Shown here in pieces: positions 18,405-27,450 of a stretch of DNA of 64,000 nucleotides (positions within the stretch are counted from its first letter, which is position 1; every line of letters begins with the position of its first letter). The notes below the pieces were generated by a model. That model made no database searches and was not told the DNA's origin. It saw only the letters and a list, made by a program, of their open reading frames with translations. This DNA is from Actinoplanes sp. DH11 (GTDB lineage: Bacteria; Actinomycetota; Actinomycetes; Mycobacteriales; Micromonosporaceae). Location of the stretch: assembly GCF_020873875.1 (NCBI RefSeq), contig NZ_JAHWGU010000012.1, positions 1 through 64,000 of the forward strand. The letters are read 5' to 3'. A program made the position numbers and the translations under genes.

Positions 18405-18512
18405 CGGGCCATCCTCGCGCACTCGACCGGACCGCGCCGGGCGCGGCTGACCCGAGACCGAGACCGAGACCGAGCCGGACGCGGGAGGGATGGGCCCGGG
18501 ACCCGGGCCGGA

Positions 18513-18590
18513 CGCTGAGGCGCGGGAAGGATGGACCGAGGGCCGCCGGGCGCTGAGGCGCGGGAAGGATGGACCCGGGGCCCGGGCCGG
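18513..18590. repeat. 39-bp direct repeat upstream of SDR
   Basis: The 24-nt block GCTGAGGCGCGGGAAGGATG... occurs at 18513 and again at 18552, with a degenerate third copy after it. It lies in the 5' region of the SDR gene. Confidence 0.8.
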
Positions 18591-18622
18591 ACGCCGAGGG
18601 AAGGAAGGCCGGGCCGGCAGCG

Positions 18623-18651
18623 GAACGGCCACCTCGCTGAGGTGGCCGTTC
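18623..18651. terminator. hairpin terminator of the 222-aa gene
   Basis: Perfect 13-bp stem GAACGGCCACCTC / GAGGTGGCCGTTC with a GCT loop, 18 bp downstream of the stop codon on the minus strand. Confidence 0.85.
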
Positions 18652-18668
18652 GCTGGTTGCGGGGAGAC

Positions 18669-19337
18669 CTACGGGAACTCCATCCGCCTCGGGCGCGGGA
18701 TCACCGGGGGCGGAAGCGGGAGGTCGTCGAGGTGACCCCAGTTGAGGGTGCCGTTGTCGGTCGATTTGACCTCGCCGAGGCAGGCTCGGAGCAGGCCCAG
18801 GTTGGGTGCGCCGGCGAAACCGGCGATGACCACCTCGGGTTTCGGTACGAGCTGTGCGATGGCCGCACAGATCTTGGACACTTCGCGCTCGTCGACCGCG
18901 TCCAGCGGGAGCGGGGCCTCGACCGGTGAGCGGCGCCACGGTGGGCCGAACCGGCGCAGCAGTTCGCGGGCGAGCCGGCCGAAGGAGCGGCCGACCTCCG
19001 CGTCCCGCATCGAGACCCGCGCCGACTGGCCGTAGCACCACGGCACGACTATGTGCCCGTTGATCAGCACCAGTTGGTACACCGAGCGCGGGACCGCGAT
19101 GATCTCTGCCCCCGGCAGGGTGCCGAGGAAGAGGACCAGTTCCTCATAGGGCAGAGGCCAGCGCGGGTTCGCGAGCACACGTTCCATCGTCTGAGTCATC
19201 GCTGGATGAGCGTGTACCTCGCGGTCGATCGCGGTGCTCAGGGCCTCGGGGACCCGGGTCCACAACTCGTCGGCAACCTCGTCACCGAACTGTTCGATGA
19301 GCCAATCACTCGGACCGACGAGAACGTCTGGGCGCAT
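18669..19337 (-). CDS. hypothetical protein (222 aa)
   Basis: Not recognised. The protein is soluble and without a signal peptide. The N-terminal half contains PYEELVLFLGTLPGAEIIAV and a hydrophobic core (YQLVLINGHIVVPWCYGQ) suggestive of an alpha/beta domain. The C-terminal half has PKPEVVIAGFAGAPNLGLL, which looks like a strand–loop–helix, and ends Pro-rich. Its codon use is normal for the genome and a clean terminator follows, so the gene is probably real. The upstream gap (19338–20198) is unusually A/T-rich. Confidence 0.7.
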   Translation of the reverse strand: MRPDVLVGPSDWLIEQFGDEVADELWTRVPEALSTAIDREVHAHPAMTQTMERVLANPRWPLPYEELVLFLGTLPGAEIIAVPRSVYQLVLINGHIVVPWCYGQSARVSMRDAEVGRSFGRLARELLRRFGPPWRRSPVEAPLPLDAVDEREVSKICAAIAQLVPKPEVVIAGFAGAPNLGLLRACLGEVKSTDNGTLNWGHLDDLPLPPPVIPRPRRMEFP

Positions 19338-20198
19338 TCCCCACCACCACCGTCCGTGTTCCTGACGTCACTGCTGGCTAGAAGAGTTGCACTTCCGATG
19401 ATCGACTGGAAGGGGTCACGGCGAGATCACAAAAACAATCGTGAATGAAATGCCGCATGTCGATCAACGGTGGGCCACGACGCTGGAGCAACGGGTCACG
19501 AAGCGCCGGAATCTGCAACTTGCGCATATGGACCGAGAGCGCAACTTGCAGGGCGCTTTCGCTATTCACCCGTACCGAATATTGAAGCCGAGAGTTATTT
19601 CGGATACATGACAGTGAGGCGAACATCACCTCACACAGCGTGATCAAATGCCGGTTAACCTGGACCGGAGAGAGGCTTTGGATCACCTGTACGGCCACCC
19701 GCGGCGCCGGCCGGGCACTCTCAGCGGGTGCTGCAAGTCCGCGTGCTCCGCTTGCATCTCGATCCGCCCGGCGCTGGCCCTCGGGGGCCATGAGATCGCC
19801 GGGACAGTCGCGATCAAGCAAGTGTCGGATTCCCGTCAGATCATCCACGGTGTGGGACGGCAGGCATCGGGGCCGGCTCGTCCGCGTCCGAAACGTGGGC
19901 CGACCGCCATTCCGGCCGCAGATGCCATTCCGAAGAAGTGCGGCGCGAACCATTCTCGGCGTCCTTGCTGAAACGAATAAGTGGGCTTCACGAAATGCCG
20001 TACCGGTGCTGCACAAATTGCCCCGAAGACACCTCGACCTCATCACTCGTCGCGGACGGTGACGACGGACGTGGTGGCAGGGGGGTCCGGGCGGGCCCCT
20101 CAGGTGCACCGGGAATGCCGAGCGTGACTCACGTAAGAACGTGAACCAGTCACCCTTCTCGGCTCACGAACCGGAATTGGCGGGGCGGTCACCGGAAC
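19338..20198. other. 861-bp low-GC gap, no supported gene
   Basis: Base composition is markedly less GC-rich than the surroundings. Frames of 140 to 243 codons are open on both strands but none shows third-position GC bias, a ribosome binding site or a domain. The promoter of the 222-aa gene must lie at its left end. The rest could be remnant or horizontally acquired DNA. Confidence 0.45.
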
Positions 20199-20588
20199 TC
20201 AGCCGTACGGGGCTTGTTCAGCAGCGTCTACGGTGTCCCAGGAGTGCTCGAAATCCATCGGTCGCAGCCGCCATTCGCGCAGCACCACGAGCAGTTCCGC
20301 CTCGTCGGCCGCTTCGGCGTGCCGGAGACGGACGCCGCCGAGGCCCTGGTCGTACCCCTCCAGGCGGTCCGCCTCGAACTCCCAGTGGACGACCCGGAAG
20401 CTGCGGGCCGGATCGCTGCGCGGCCGGCCCGCCCGCAGCGCGGCCGCGTCCGCCGGCCCGGAGCTGGGAACGATGTGCACCAGCGACCAGCGGTGCGGTT
20501 GCGAAGCCGGCACGAGCACGCCCAGCCGGCGCCCCAGCCGGAGCGCCGCCAGCTTGCCGGCCGGCCAATCCCATCCACCCGCGTCCAT
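20199..20588 (-). CDS. hypothetical protein (129 aa)
   Basis: Not recognised. A small soluble protein with a basic N-terminus (KLAALRLGRRLGVLV) and aromatic-rich segments (HRWSLVHIVP, FRVVHWEFEADRLEGYDQ). The start MDAGGWDWP is 7 codons inside the longest frame. It is divergent from the P-loop ATPase gene (72-bp gap), so the two may share a promoter region. Confidence 0.6.
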   Translation of the reverse strand: MDAGGWDWPAGKLAALRLGRRLGVLVPASQPHRWSLVHIVPSSGPADAAALRAGRPRSDPARSFRVVHWEFEADRLEGYDQGLGGVRLRHAEAADEAELLVVLREWRLRPMDFEHSWDTVDAAEQAPYG

Positions 20589-20660
20589 GATGGCGGGCAG
20601 CCTACCCATCTCGGGCGCCGCATTCCCGGGTTTTCCCCGTACGGGCGCTACCGTGCCCGG

Positions 20661-21962
20661 GTGAGTGCGAACCCGACGACCACCCCGGCCGAGGAGGCCG
20701 CCACCGTCATCACGGCGGTGCTCGACGATCTGCGATCCGGTGACCGGCGCGGGGTGGTGGTCGACTCGCCGCCCGGCGCCGGCAAGTCGACACTCGTGGT
20801 GCGCGCGGCCGGCGAGGTGGCCGCGACAGGTGCTCCGCTGATGATCGTCGCGCAGACCAACGAGCAGGTCGACGACCTGATCGAGCGGCTCGGCGCCCGA
20901 TCACCGGAGATACCGGTGGGCCGGCTCTCCGCGGTGGACTACGAGCCGTCGGCCCGGGTCCGGGCGCATCCGGCCTGCCGGGTGGCGGCAAAGGCGGGCG
21001 ACCTGGGCTCACCGGCGGTCACCATCGGCACGGCGGCGAAGTGGGCCACGGTGACGGAGGGGACCTGGCCGCAGGCGATCGTCGATGAGGCGTACCAGAT
21101 GCGGTCCGATGCCCTGCTCCGCGTCGCGCCCCGTTTCGAGCGCGCCCTCTTCGTCGGCGACCCCGGGCAGCTCGACCCGTTCTCCACCGTCGAGGTGGAC
21201 CGCTGGGTGGGCCTCTCCTGGGACCCGATGCAGAGCGCCGTCGCCGTGCTGCTGCGCCACAACCCCGACCTGCCGGTGCACCGCCTGCCGGTCTCGTGGC
21301 GGCTGCCCGCCTCGGCCGCTCCGGTGGTGGCGGAGGCGTTCTACCCGTTCACCGGCTTCCGCTCCGGCACCGGTCCGGGCGACCGCACGCTCACCTTCAC
21401 CCGGCCCGCCGCGAGCCCGCTGGACGAGGTGCTCGACACCGCGGCCGCGACCGGCTGGGGCCTGCACGAGTTGCCCGCCAGGTTCACCGTGCGGACCGAC
21501 GCGGAGGCCGCCGCCGCCTGCGCGGCCCTCGCCACCCGCGCCCTGGACCGGGACGGGGTGGCCACCTCGGAGTCGGGCACCGGCCCGCTCACCGCCGACC
21601 GGATCGCCATCGGCGCCGCCCACCGGGACCAGGTCGCGGTGATCCGCTCGCTGCTGCCGCCGGAGGCCGCCGAGGTCACCGTGGACACGGCGAACCGTCT
21701 CCAGGGCCGGGAGTACGACCTGACCGTCGTCCTGCACCCGCTCTCCGGCCGGCGTGACGCCACCGCGTTCCACCTGGAGTCGGGGCGGCTCTGCGTGCTG
21801 ACCTCGCGGCACCGGCACGCCTGCGTCGTGGTGGCCCGGGCCGGCATCGCCGAACTGCTGGACGCCCACCCGTCGACCGAGCCGGTGCACCTGGGAGTGC
21901 CGGTGAAGTTCCCGGACGGCTGGGAGGCCAACCAGTCGATGCTTGCGCATCTGCACCGGTGA
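20661..21962 (+). CDS. SF1 helicase-like P-loop ATPase
   Basis: A 433-aa protein with Walker A DSPPGAGKST (~35–44) after RRGVVVDS, a Q/Thr segment (MIVAQTNEQVDDL), Walker B AIVDEAYQM (~140), then GDPGQLDPF (a motif III-like element of SF1 helicases). The C-terminal segment VDTANRLQGREYDLTVVLHPL, followed by LTSRHRHACVVVARAG, resembles motifs V and VI (normally TSR.R). This is a compact UPF1/DNA2-like core. The GTG start lies six bases after a weak purine tract. Thirty bases downstream on the same strand lies a prim-pol, so a joint role in DNA synthesis or repair is likely (inference). Confidence 0.8.
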   Translation: MSANPTTTPAEEAATVITAVLDDLRSGDRRGVVVDSPPGAGKSTLVVRAAGEVAATGAPLMIVAQTNEQVDDLIERLGARSPEIPVGRLSAVDYEPSARVRAHPACRVAAKAGDLGSPAVTIGTAAKWATVTEGTWPQAIVDEAYQMRSDALLRVAPRFERALFVGDPGQLDPFSTVEVDRWVGLSWDPMQSAVAVLLRHNPDLPVHRLPVSWRLPASAAPVVAEAFYPFTGFRSGTGPGDRTLTFTRPAASPLDEVLDTAAATGWGLHELPARFTVRTDAEAAAACAALATRALDRDGVATSESGTGPLTADRIAIGAAHRDQVAVIRSLLPPEAAEVTVDTANRLQGREYDLTVVLHPLSGRRDATAFHLESGRLCVLTSRHRHACVVVARAGIAELLDAHPSTEPVHLGVPVKFPDGWEANQSMLAHLHR

Positions 21963-21992
21963 GGAGCGGCATTCTGTCGTACGCTTGTTCTA

Positions 21993-22844
21993 ATGTCGCT
22001 CACGGCCGCTCTGTCGTTCGCCCGGCACGGCATCCCCGTCCTGCCGGTGCACACGCCTGACCGCGGCGGCTCATGCTCCTGCGACAGGGGTGCCCGCTGT
22101 GACCGGCCCGGCAAGCATCCCCGGCTGCGCCACGGCGTGCGCGAGGCCTCCACCGACCCGGAGCAGATCACGCTCTGGTGGTCGCTCTGGCCGCGGGCCA
22201 ACATCGGCCTGCGCACCGGCGTGCGGATGGACGTGGCCGACGTCGACTCGCCGGCGGGCTGGCACGGGCTCCGCCACCTGCTGGGCGACGACGTGCCGGC
22301 CGGTCCGCAGGTGCGCACCGGCCGGGGCGGCCGGCACCTCTGGTTCCGCCCGACCGGCTTCGGCAACCGGGTCGGCCTGCTGCCCGGGCTCGACTGGCGG
22401 GGCGCGGGCGGTTACGTGCTGGCACCGCCGTCGCGGCATGCCAGCGGCGTCGCCTACAGCTGGATCCGGCGGCCCACGGCGGGCCTGCCGCCCGGCCCGG
22501 CTCCGCTGCTCGCACTCGTCGAGGGCCCGGTGCCGGCGCCGGCACCGGCACCGCACCCGGTCGCCCACCCCGGCCGCTATGCGGAGGCCGCCCTCGATGC
22601 GGAGGCCGACCGGGTGGCCCGCGCACCGGTCGGCACACGGAACGACACGCTGAACCGGGCCGCGTTCGCGCTCGGCCGGTTCGTCGGCGCCGGCCTGCTC
22701 GATGCCGCGGCGGTCCGGCATGAGCTCACCGCGGCGGCACGGCACGCCGGGCTGGGGCACGCCGAGATCCGGGGCACGCTGCGGTCGGGGCTGACGGCCG
22801 GGCAGCGGCAACCCTTCGACAATCTCGGTCACCACGCGGCCTGA
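21993..22844 (+). CDS. bifunctional DNA primase/polymerase (prim-pol) domain protein
   Basis: A 283-aa AEP-superfamily protein (Prim-Pol, PF09250 type). The N-terminus RHGIPVLPVHTP is followed by a Cys cluster (CSCDRGARCDRPGKHPR, ~28–44), as in plasmid and integrative-element prim-pols. The catalytic acidic pair is D83-V-D85 in VADVDSPAGW, and the nucleotide-binding His is in GRGGRHLWFR (H115). Length is that of a stand-alone catalytic domain with a C-terminal helical region (~200–283) and no fused helicase. The upstream SF1-like ATPase could supply that function. No integrase or att site is visible nearby, so it appears chromosomal. Confidence 0.88.
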   Translation: MSLTAALSFARHGIPVLPVHTPDRGGSCSCDRGARCDRPGKHPRLRHGVREASTDPEQITLWWSLWPRANIGLRTGVRMDVADVDSPAGWHGLRHLLGDDVPAGPQVRTGRGGRHLWFRPTGFGNRVGLLPGLDWRGAGGYVLAPPSRHASGVAYSWIRRPTAGLPPGPAPLLALVEGPVPAPAPAPHPVAHPGRYAEAALDAEADRVARAPVGTRNDTLNRAAFALGRFVGAGLLDAAAVRHELTAAARHAGLGHAEIRGTLRSGLTAGQRQPFDNLGHHAA

Positions 22845-23082
22845 GGTTCGGCTCATACGCAGTCCGCCGAACGGCCCGGCATCGTACGCAAGGCTCCGCC
22901 GAGCGGCCCGGCCCCCACGCAAGCCGCCGCCACGCGGCCTGAGGTCCGGCTCGCACGGGTGAGGGTGGCCTCGTTTGGGGGTCCGGGTAGCCGTTCGGAT
23001 CGGGTGAAACGGATGATCGGGTCGGCTCGGAACGGTTTCCGCGTGACCGCCGCCGGTAGCCTGGCGAGCGGACCGGGGGGCG

Positions 23083-24888
23083 ATGGTGCTGCAGTGGGAC
23101 GTGATCGGCGACGCCGGGCGCAGTGTACTCGCCGACCCGCCACGCCTGCGTTCGGTGCGGCGGATCATCGCGGGTCCCCGGCCGGACGAGGCGTTCGACC
23201 GGCTCGCCATGCTCGTCAACAAGCTGGTCGACGCGCCGATGGGCGTGGTCAGCCTGGTCGACGTGGACCGGCAGCATCTGGCCGGGCACGTCGGTGTCCC
23301 GGACCCGCTGGGCACGGTCCGCGAGATGCCGCTCACCCACTCCTTCAGCCGGCACGTGGTCGTCGCCGGCGAGATGCTGGCGATCTCCGACGTGCGTGCC
23401 GACCCGCGCACGCGGGACAACCCGTCGATCCAGGAGCTGGGCGCGCTGGCCTACGCCGGAGCGCCGATCACCGACCCGGACGGGCTGATCGTGGGCGCGC
23501 TCTGTGCGATCGACCGGGAGCCGAGGGTCTGGACGCCGAGTGAGATCACCCTGATCCGGGAGCTGGCCGAGGTCTGCTCGTCGGAGGTCTGCCTGCGGAT
23601 CGCCCGCGCCGCGGCCGACGAGGCACGCCAGGGCGCGGAGTCGGCGCACCAGCAGTTGGAGGTGCTGGCCGAGCTGACCGAGTCGCTGGCCGCGACGATG
23701 GACGTCGAGGAGGCGATGCGGCGGCTCGGCGACGTCGTCACGACCCGGCTTGCCGACTGGTGCGTGGTCACGGTCACGGACGGGCCACGCGGCCCGGCAC
23801 ACGTCTCGGCCACCCATCGGGACCCGGCCCGCGCCGCCGACATGGCCCGCCTCGCCGAGCTGGGCGTCCGCTCCCGGGCCGACCTGCGCGCGATGGTCCG
23901 TGCCGTCCGCCGGACCCGGGCGCTGCGCACCACGGACGGCGCCGCCGACCTGCAGAGCCGGCTTCACGACGCGGAGCTGGCCGAGATCACCGCGCGGGCC
24001 GGGTTCGGCGCCTCCCTGCTGGTGCCGATCACGTCGCCGGTGCGGCAGCCGGCGTTCGGCGCGGTGCTGCTGGTGAAGGAGCCGGAGCGGGCGGCGTTCA
24101 CCGCGGCTGAGGAGCGCACCGCCGCGGAGATCGGCCGCCGGGCCGGGCTCGCCGTGGAGAACAGCCGGCTCTACCGCGAGCAGCGGCACGTCGCCGAGGT
24201 TCTTCAGCGCAGTCTGCTCACCGAGTTGCCGGTCATCCCCGGTGTCGGCCTGCACGCGCGGTACGTCCCGGCGCAGGACGGCACGGCGGTCGGCGGTGAC
24301 TGGTACGACGCTTTCGCCCAGCCGGACGGCAGCGTCGTCGTGGCGGTGGGCGACGTGGCCGGGCACGACATCGAGGCGGCGGCCACGATGGGGCAGATGC
24401 GCAATCTGGTGCGCGGGAACGCGTACGGGCGTCTCGACGACCCGGGTGTGCTGCTCTCCGACCTCGATCAGGCGTTGCAGGGTCTGCGGGTGCCGGGTGC
24501 CGCGACCGCCGTGCTGGCCCGGGTGTGCCGTTCGTGGTCGGGGTGGTCGGTGAGCTTCGCCAGCGCCGGGCATCCGCCGCCGTTGCTCCTGCTGCCGGAC
24601 GGCACGGTGCAGACATGGTGGGTGCCGCCGGAGCCGCTGCTCGGCCTGCCGCCCCGGGAGCCGCGCAGCACGAGCCACCGGTTCGTGCCGCCCGGGTCGA
24701 CGCTGGTGCTCTACACCGACGGCCTGGTGGAGGACCGGGAGCGCCTGCTCGACGAGGGCGTCGCGGCCATCGCCGAGGTGTTGCGGGCCGGTGCCGGGCT
24801 GCCTCCGGACGAGCTGTGCGAGCGGCTGCTGGCCGCGGCGACATCCGGCAACGACGACATCGCGCTGCTGCTGGTCGGGCTGGACTGA
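23083..24888 (+). CDS. GAF–GAF–PP2C (SpoIIE-type) serine phosphatase
   Basis: A 601-aa signalling phosphatase of the RsbU/SpoIIE class, which dephosphorylates STAS anti-anti-sigma proteins. GAF domain 1 spans ~20–165 (GVVSLVDVDRQHLAGHVGV); a second, divergent GAF spans ~195–355. The PP2C domain at ~370–601 carries the metal ligands in GGDWYDAF, GDVAGHD, YTDGLVEDR and NDDIALLLV, plus SAGHPPPLLL. There is no membrane segment. Its target could be a STAS protein such as that at 34883–35200, but there is no operon link. The start MVLQWDVIGD follows GGGGGG. Confidence 0.92.
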   Translation: MVLQWDVIGDAGRSVLADPPRLRSVRRIIAGPRPDEAFDRLAMLVNKLVDAPMGVVSLVDVDRQHLAGHVGVPDPLGTVREMPLTHSFSRHVVVAGEMLAISDVRADPRTRDNPSIQELGALAYAGAPITDPDGLIVGALCAIDREPRVWTPSEITLIRELAEVCSSEVCLRIARAAADEARQGAESAHQQLEVLAELTESLAATMDVEEAMRRLGDVVTTRLADWCVVTVTDGPRGPAHVSATHRDPARAADMARLAELGVRSRADLRAMVRAVRRTRALRTTDGAADLQSRLHDAELAEITARAGFGASLLVPITSPVRQPAFGAVLLVKEPERAAFTAAEERTAAEIGRRAGLAVENSRLYREQRHVAEVLQRSLLTELPVIPGVGLHARYVPAQDGTAVGGDWYDAFAQPDGSVVVAVGDVAGHDIEAAATMGQMRNLVRGNAYGRLDDPGVLLSDLDQALQGLRVPGAATAVLARVCRSWSGWSVSFASAGHPPPLLLLPDGTVQTWWVPPEPLLGLPPREPRSTSHRFVPPGSTLVLYTDGLVEDRERLLDEGVAAIAEVLRAGAGLPPDELCERLLAAATSGNDDIALLLVGLD

Positions 24889-24958
24889 GCGTCGCCGCCC
24901 CGCAGACGCCGAGCGCCGACGCCCGCAGACGTCGGCCCAGCGCCGCCGCCGCGCGCCA

Positions 24959-26401
24959 TCAGTCCGCGGCGGCGGACAGGTCGGTGGCGTCGGACGGGTC
25001 GGTGGCCGGCTCCGGTGGGCCGCCGTGCGTCCACGGGGTGTCGGACGGGTCGGGCAGGGAACCCCCGGGCCGGTACGCCTCGCTCAGCGTCGTCAGCACC
25101 AGCCGTTCGCCCACCTCGGGCACGCTCCCCGGCTCGGCGACCAGTTTGCGCCCCATCCCGCCGGAGAGTTCGAGCAGCACGTCGAAGCCGTCCCCGGCCG
25201 GTGCCACCGAGACCACTCGCGCCTTCTGCGCGGTCCGGGCCGGCGAGGTGAGGGAGGTACCGGGTTCCATGCGGACCGGCTCGGTGGTGTGCACCATGAT
25301 CCGCGGACGGAGCACCGGCCGTTTGCCGCGGTCGTCCACCCGGTTCGGGTTGGCCAGGGTCACCACGCCCGCGAAGGCGGCGCCGGAGAGCCGGTACTCG
25401 GCGAGCACCAGCGGGTCGTCGAAGGCACGTTGCACCGCGTACCGGGCGGCCGCGCTCTCCAGCCGCTGCAGCCGGGCGGCGGCCGCGACCGCGCCGTCCC
25501 GCCGGGGCTGCGGTGCGCCGCCCTCGGCGACGTACTCCGCGAACGCCGTGTAGGCGTCCCGGTCGGAGTCCCAGCGCAGCCGCACCCGCTCCCCCGCCGG
25601 CAGCCGGCGCAGCAGGTTCAGGGTCCGCCACATCCGGTCCCAGGTGGGCAGCAGCAGTTCCCGCAGCACCTCGGGAAGTTCCGGCGCGGACCGTTCGATC
25701 AGTGGCGCCAGCACCCGGTTGTCGAAGTCGGGGTCGGTGGCCGGGCCGGCGACCGGCCCGTTCTCCGCCTCGCGGGCGGCGGCCGCACCGGACTCGATCC
25801 AGGCCAGCAGCGCGCCGAGTTGCGCGTCCTCGGCGCTGCTCTGCCCGGTGGCCCAGTGCAGGGTGAGCGCTTGGACGGCGGTGAGCAGCAGGGACGAGCC
25901 GGGCACTTCGGCGCTGCCGGCCAGATAGGTGAGCCAGCGGCCGAGCAGTGGCACGCCGGCGGGCACCGGGTGTTCGCCGTCGACGGTCCGGAACCGGGTG
26001 GAGCGCCCGAGCAGCCGCAGGAAGTCGACGCCGGCGGGGTTGGGCAGCCAGATCTGCGGCGCGTCCAGGTAGCGCAGCCGGACGTCCTTGCCCCGGTCGA
26101 CCGGGACCTCCTCGGTCTCGGTCGCGAACGACTCCAGGTACGGCAGGAGTTCCTCAGCCAGGTCGGCGAAGAAGGCGAACCGGTCGTCCCGGTTGCGCGG
26201 CTGCCGCACCACGAGGAGCCGGGGTGACGCCGGTTCGGTGCCGATCATGGCGGCGAGCGGCGCGTTCGCCTCGCCCGCCATGGCGATCGGGATGAGCACC
26301 AGCGGGTGGTCGTGCACGTGCAGATGGCGCACGGTGGCGATGGGCTGTGCCCGGCCGGCCGCGACCGCCTGCGCCCGGGCCAGCGCGGTGAGGGTGCTCA
26401 A
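24959..26401 (-). CDS. unknown protein (480 aa) in operon with Cas4-like nuclease
   Basis: Not recognised. The TTG start overlaps the stop of the Cas4-like gene (TTGA), so the two are translationally coupled. The N-terminus (LTALARAQAVAAGRAQ) leads into alternating strands and helices (HLHVHDHPLVLIPIAMAGE, RLLVVRQPRNRDDRFAFF). The central region is helical with many Trp and Leu residues (PLLGRWLTYLAG, ALTLHWATGQ, WDRMWRTLNLL). The C-terminal ~150 residues look like small beta domains (RIMVHTTEPVRMEPGT, ARVVSVAPAGDGFDVLLEL), perhaps a nucleic-acid-binding barrel. No Walker or nuclease motif is visible. Its pairing with a nuclease suggests a DNA-processing or defence role (inference). Confidence 0.75.
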   Translation of the reverse strand: MSTLTALARAQAVAAGRAQPIATVRHLHVHDHPLVLIPIAMAGEANAPLAAMIGTEPASPRLLVVRQPRNRDDRFAFFADLAEELLPYLESFATETEEVPVDRGKDVRLRYLDAPQIWLPNPAGVDFLRLLGRSTRFRTVDGEHPVPAGVPLLGRWLTYLAGSAEVPGSSLLLTAVQALTLHWATGQSSAEDAQLGALLAWIESGAAAAREAENGPVAGPATDPDFDNRVLAPLIERSAPELPEVLRELLLPTWDRMWRTLNLLRRLPAGERVRLRWDSDRDAYTAFAEYVAEGGAPQPRRDGAVAAAARLQRLESAAARYAVQRAFDDPLVLAEYRLSGAAFAGVVTLANPNRVDDRGKRPVLRPRIMVHTTEPVRMEPGTSLTSPARTAQKARVVSVAPAGDGFDVLLELSGGMGRKLVAEPGSVPEVGERLVLTTLSEAYRPGGSLPDPSDTPWTHGGPPEPATDPSDATDLSAAAD

Positions 26402-27450
26402 GAAGTGGCCGCCAGCGCCTCGGTGCGCAGCCGCAGGGCGGCCCGCAGCAGCGCCGCCGCCTCGGTCTGTTCCTCGCTGGGCTCGCGGCGGCCGGCCGCC
26501 AGGTCCAGCACCTCGGTGACCGTCTCGATGCCGCCGAGCGCCTCGCGGACGGTCCGGCCCAGCGCCGCGGTGCCGCCGGTCGCCTCGTGCCGGCAGTAGA
26601 CGGAGAGTTCGCAGGCGGAGAGGCACTCCGGCGCGTACCGCGGCTCGATGTGCCGCAGAGCCGTGATCAGCTGCTCGGGGTCCAGCGCGAGGTCGAAGCT
26701 GACGCCCTCGGGGAGCGCCTCGATCAGCGCCGTGACCGAGGAGAGCCGGGACAGTTGCCGGCGCAGGGTGGAGAGTTGTTTGCGGACGTCGAGCACGACG
26801 GCCTTCGGGTTCAGCGAGAAGTTCTCCGGGCAGACCAGCACCACCTCGTGGCTGACCAGCGCCGGGTCCTGACCGAGGCGTTCGAGGAGTTCGCGCAGGG
26901 CGAGCACGTAGACGGCGGCCTGCACCGCGGCCGCCGAAACCTTGGCGCTCTCCGCCTGGTCGTCGACGATCGCGAACGACTTGATCTCGACGACCTGGAG
27001 GCGGCCGTGGTGGGCGTAGGCGACCAGGTCCGGTTCGAGGTAGACCGTCTGTCCCGCCACGTCGAGGGTGAGCAGCGGGTGGTCGATAAGCGCGGCCTGC
27101 GCGTCGGTGAGCACCCGGACGGTCCGCGCGTGCCGGTCGCCGAGCGAGTCCGCGTTGAGGTCCTGGTAGCCGACGGCGTCGTCGGCACCGAGCACCGACC
27201 GCAGCAGGGCGCAGTCGTCGGCCTTGAGCATCGCCTCGAAGGCGTTGCCGCGGGAGAGCGCGAAACGGGACTGGCCGAAGCTGCCCGGGAAGCCGAGCCG
27301 GTCGGCGAGGCCGAGTTTGTCGACCCCGGCGGCGTCGAGCACGGCCCGCCGGGAGCAGCCCGGGTTGCCGGTGAGCGCGGCGATGGTCCGCGCGTTGTGC
27401 CGTTTGGCTTTCGCGGCGCCGCGAAGCTGATCGAGCCGGTCGTTCGTCAA
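26398..27450 (-). CDS. Cas4/AddB-like PD-(D/E)XK nuclease with predicted 4Fe-4S cluster
   Basis: A 350-aa RecB-family nuclease (numbering from the TTG start LTNDRLDQ). The active-site pattern is D141 in EPDLVAY, E155-x-K157 in VVEIKSFA, and the RecB motif Q177-x3-Y181 (QAAVY). Four cysteines sit as in Cas4 and AddB: C32 (NPGCSRRA), then C276-x3-C280-x5-C286 (ECLSACELSVYC), predicted to hold a 4Fe-4S cluster bridging the N- and C-terminal parts. There are no cas1/cas2 genes or CRISPR, so it is not a CRISPR adaptation gene. The TTG start with GGAG upstream is the last of three tandem copies of an RBS–TTG segment. Confidence 0.8.
   Translation of the reverse strand: MTNDRLDQLRGAAKAKRHNARTIAALTGNPGCSRRAVLDAAGVDKLGLADRLGFPGSFGQSRFALSRGNAFEAMLKADDCALLRSVLGADDAVGYQDLNADSLGDRHARTVRVLTDAQAALIDHPLLTLDVAGQTVYLEPDLVAYAHHGRLQVVEIKSFAIVDDQAESAKVSAAAVQAAVYVLALRELLERLGQDPALVSHEVVLVCPENFSLNPKAVVLDVRKQLSTLRRQLSRLSSVTALIEALPEGVSFDLALDPEQLITALRHIEPRYAPECLSACELSVYCRHEATGGTAALGRTVREALGGIETVTEVLDLAAGRREPSEEQTEAAALLRAALRLRTEALAATS

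Noticed and set aside
20661..22844. Integrative and conjugative element
   Set aside because: Prim-pol and ATPase are present, but there is no integrase, excisionase, transfer gene or att repeat around them in the window.
26398..27450. CRISPR adaptation protein Cas4
   Set aside because: Motifs match the Cas4/AddB class, but there is no cas1, cas2 or repeat array in the window, so only the fold is claimed.
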